Shown piece after piece: positions 5,688-6,841 of a stretch of DNA of 6,841 bases (positions within the stretch are counted from its first letter, which is position 1; each line of letters opens with the position of its first letter). The position numbers and the translations under genes were made by a program. The notes beneath the pieces are model-generated. The model saw nothing but the letters and a program-made list of their open reading frames with translations. It did no database searches and had not been told where the DNA came from. Source of the DNA: Oscillospiraceae bacterium (lineage in GTDB: Bacteria > Bacillota_A > Clostridia > Oscillospirales > Ruminococcaceae); contig JAGDDO010000222.1 of the NCBI GenBank assembly GCA_017848205.1, forward strand, positions 1 through 6,841, given 5' to 3'.

Positions 5688-6241
5688 GGCATGACCTCAC
5701 TGAGATTTCCCTTAATGTAGACATTGCCGTATTTGCCCGAAAGTTCGTTCAGGATCTCTGTTACGGCTTTTTCATCACGGTAGAGTATTTTGTCATCGTC
5801 GTCATTAAGAGAAAGAATAACAGGGGAGTCCGTATTTGATTTAATAAATCCTTCGAGAGTTTCTTTAAACTCATTAAAAGATTCTTCTGTGTCACTGCCG
5901 ATAAGCGGGAATGATTTTAATTCATTTCCTTCGGCGAGCAGTTTTATTTCACGTTTGTGAAGTTCCTCTTTATTATACGGAACAGCAATAGATACAGCAA
6001 TAATGTACTTGTTTACATTATCCATTGTATCGATCATATTTTCGTATACTGCAATATTGTTTTCCGCTTCTTCCATCATCGCTTCTGCTTCAGCCTGCTG
6101 TTCTGCCAGTGTGTTTTCCTGGCTTTTAGATGCAGTGAACTGTCCGGCCATTACAACGAGCAGAACAATGAAAATAACATCGAGCAGAGAAGTCAGATCG
6201 ATGATTATATCGTTCTTTTTATTACGTTTGTATCTTCTCAT
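5684..6241 (-). CDS. ExbD/TolR-family motor subunit (peripheral)
   Basis: This 185-residue protein has the ExbD/TolR layout: a short basic cytoplasmic N-terminus (MRRYKRNKK), one membrane segment (about 15-34) reading DLTSLLDVIFIVLLVVM, and an outer C-terminal domain. Asp21 in LLDVIF sits at the place of the conserved proton-binding Asp of ExbD (E. coli Asp25), so the proton path looks intact. After the membrane there is an unusually long, Glu/Ala-rich probable coiled coil (about 42-75). The outer domain (about 78-180) ends with SPVILSLNDDDDKILY, a helix and YGNVYIKG, like the ExbD end. No OmpA-type peptidoglycan-binding motif is seen, arguing against a MotB or ZorB role. It begins 12 bases after the ExbB-like gene, with an AAGG ribosome site overlapping that gene's TAA. 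Family call is good; cellular role is unknown. Confidence 0.87.
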   Translation of the reverse strand: MRRYKRNKKNDIIIDLTSLLDVIFIVLLVVMAGQFTASKSQENTLAEQQAEAEAMMEEAENNIAVYENMIDTMDNVNKYIIAVSIAVPYNKEELHKREIKLLAEGNELKSFPLIGSDTEESFNEFKETLEGFIKSNTDSPVILSLNDDDDKILYRDEKAVTEILNELSGKYGNVYIKGNLSEVMP

Positions 6242-6253
6242 GTTAAATGTACC

Positions 6254-6814
6254 TTACTTGTCGTCATCTTTATTTGTTTCGTACATTTTGGCAAAGTCAA
6301 GTTTCTTGTAGTAGTCTTCGAGCATTACATCTACGTCATTTATAGTTTTGGAAGGGCAGAATGCATCGAATATTTTAAGACCAATAGCGAAAATTAGGCC
6401 TGAAAGTGTAGTTGTCATTGCTGTATTAAGTGAAGACAGCATTTTTTCAATATTGTCCGCACCTACTTCCTGAACGAGTCCCCATACGGTTCCGAGGACG
6501 CCCATAAGAGGGAAAACCGGTATAAGCTGTGCAAATACGTTATGCCATGAATTCGATTTGTCAAATTCGTTTTCATGTTTACGAATGGTATCAGGAGTAA
6601 CTGATGAATCTTCGTCGTCTATTTCCTCAAGCTCGTGAGTATCCTGATTGGTACGGTATCTTCGGTTCTGTCGTGTAATAAGTTCATTTATATGGTTTTT
6701 GTGACCTGAAAGAACATTGTAGTTCTTATACATTGCAAGAAAAAGTGCGATTCCGAGACAAATTATAATTACATTGCCCGGATTAGTAAGTCCTTCTAAA
6801 AAAGCTGCCATCAT
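6254..6814 (-). CDS. MotA/TolQ/ExbB-family proton channel subunit
   Basis: The 186-residue product has three membrane segments (about 13-29, 93-115, 129-150), the count seen in ExbB and TolQ. A mostly polar, acidic cytoplasmic loop (about 30-88, with ELEEIDDEDS) separates the first two. The core motif is FPLMGVLGTVWGL at 101-113; its GTVWG is identical to E. coli ExbB. AMTTTLSGLIFAIG follows in the third segment. Thr109 and Thr136 match the pore threonines of ExbB (Thr148 and Thr181). With the ExbD-like protein it should form a proton-driven membrane motor. The reading frame starts with two ATGs. AAGGAG lies four bases before the first and seven before the second (6811), so the second may be the main start. 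It is probably the first gene of the five-gene operon, with a -10 box just upstream. No TonB-like gene is in view. Confidence 0.9.
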   Translation of the reverse strand: MMAAFLEGLTNPGNVIIICLGIALFLAMYKNYNVLSGHKNHINELITRQNRRYRTNQDTHELEEIDDEDSSVTPDTIRKHENEFDKSNSWHNVFAQLIPVFPLMGVLGTVWGLVQEVGADNIEKMLSSLNTAMTTTLSGLIFAIGLKIFDAFCPSKTINDVDVMLEDYYKKLDFAKMYETNKDDDK

Positions 6815-6818
6815 AATT

Positions 6819-6824
6819 CTCCTT
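6819..6824 (-). promoter_or_regulatory. Ribosome binding site of the ExbB-like gene
   Basis: AAGGAG on the minus strand lies four bases from the first ATG (6814) and seven from the second (6811). The spacing favours the second, making the protein 185 rather than 186 residues. Confidence 0.7.
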
Positions 6825-6831
6825 AAAATTT

Positions 6832-6837
6832 ATTATA
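6832..6837 (-). promoter_or_regulatory. Possible -10 box of the motor operon, cut by the window edge
   Basis: A perfect TATAAT on the minus strand sits about 8 bases before the AAGGAG site. The -35 region lies outside the window. If used, the 5' leader would be only about 11 bases long, close to the minimum for a Shine-Dalgarno led gene. It could instead be an AT-rich chance match. Confidence 0.4.
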
Positions 6838-6841
6838 GGGA

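Noticed and set aside
5957..6397. Plus-strand ORF of 146 codons opposite the motor genes
   Set aside because: It is antisense to two well-supported membrane protein genes; its Phe/Ile-rich composition is the shadow of those genes and it has no ribosome site of note.
5684..6814. Zorya anti-phage system (ZorAB)
   Set aside because: The ExbB-like protein lacks the long cytoplasmic tail of ZorA, the ExbD-like protein lacks an OmpA-type peptidoglycan-binding domain, and no ZorC, ZorD or ZorE-like gene is present.
5684..6814. Flagellar stator MotA/MotB
   Set aside because: MotA has four membrane segments and MotB an OmpA-like domain; neither is seen here. GTVWG and the three-segment layout match ExbB/TolQ better.

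Overview
The window looks like chromosomal DNA of a low-to-mid GC, Gram-positive Clostridia, most likely a Ruminococcus-like Oscillospiraceae. This rests on the sigma-A type promoters with TGnTATAAT extended -10 boxes, strong AAGGAG ribosome sites, a NudC-like Nudix protein, a lipoprotein with a long acidic linker, and a GGDEF protein of the style common in that group. The genus is an inference; no rRNA or marker gene is present.

Left part (1-945). The window opens inside a NAD+ diphosphatase-like Nudix gene on the plus strand. A tRNA-Gln(UUG) gene follows on the minus strand, with its own strong promoter and an intrinsic terminator, so the tRNA and the Nudix gene converge. A second strong promoter points right, away from the tRNA promoter. 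It drives a possible 29-codon small ORF with an ideal ribosome site, followed 18 bases later by a lipoprotein gene.

Middle part (946-3695). The 478-residue lipoprotein has no recognised function. It is followed by a separately promoted, TTG-started, membrane-bound diguanylate cyclase with two membrane segments around a Cache-like extracellular sensor and an intact GGDEF motif. A hairpin at 3659-3695 terminates this gene and probably also the opposing operon.

Right part (3694-6841, minus strand). Five tightly packed genes are read leftward: a MotA/TolQ/ExbB-type proton-channel subunit, an ExbD/TolR-type partner with the membrane aspartate, two small membrane-anchored proteins whose outer domains look like diverged ExbD/TolR periplasmic domains, and a membrane-anchored protein with an OB-fold (tRNA_anti-like) domain plus an unrecognised C-terminal domain. 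The genes overlap or are spaced by at most 15 bases and converge on the shared terminator. This suggests a proton-driven 5:2 type motor working at the surface of a cell that, if the taxonomic guess is right, has no outer membrane. No TonB, OmpA-type peptidoglycan-binding domain or nuclease partner is visible. It is the most interesting content of the window.
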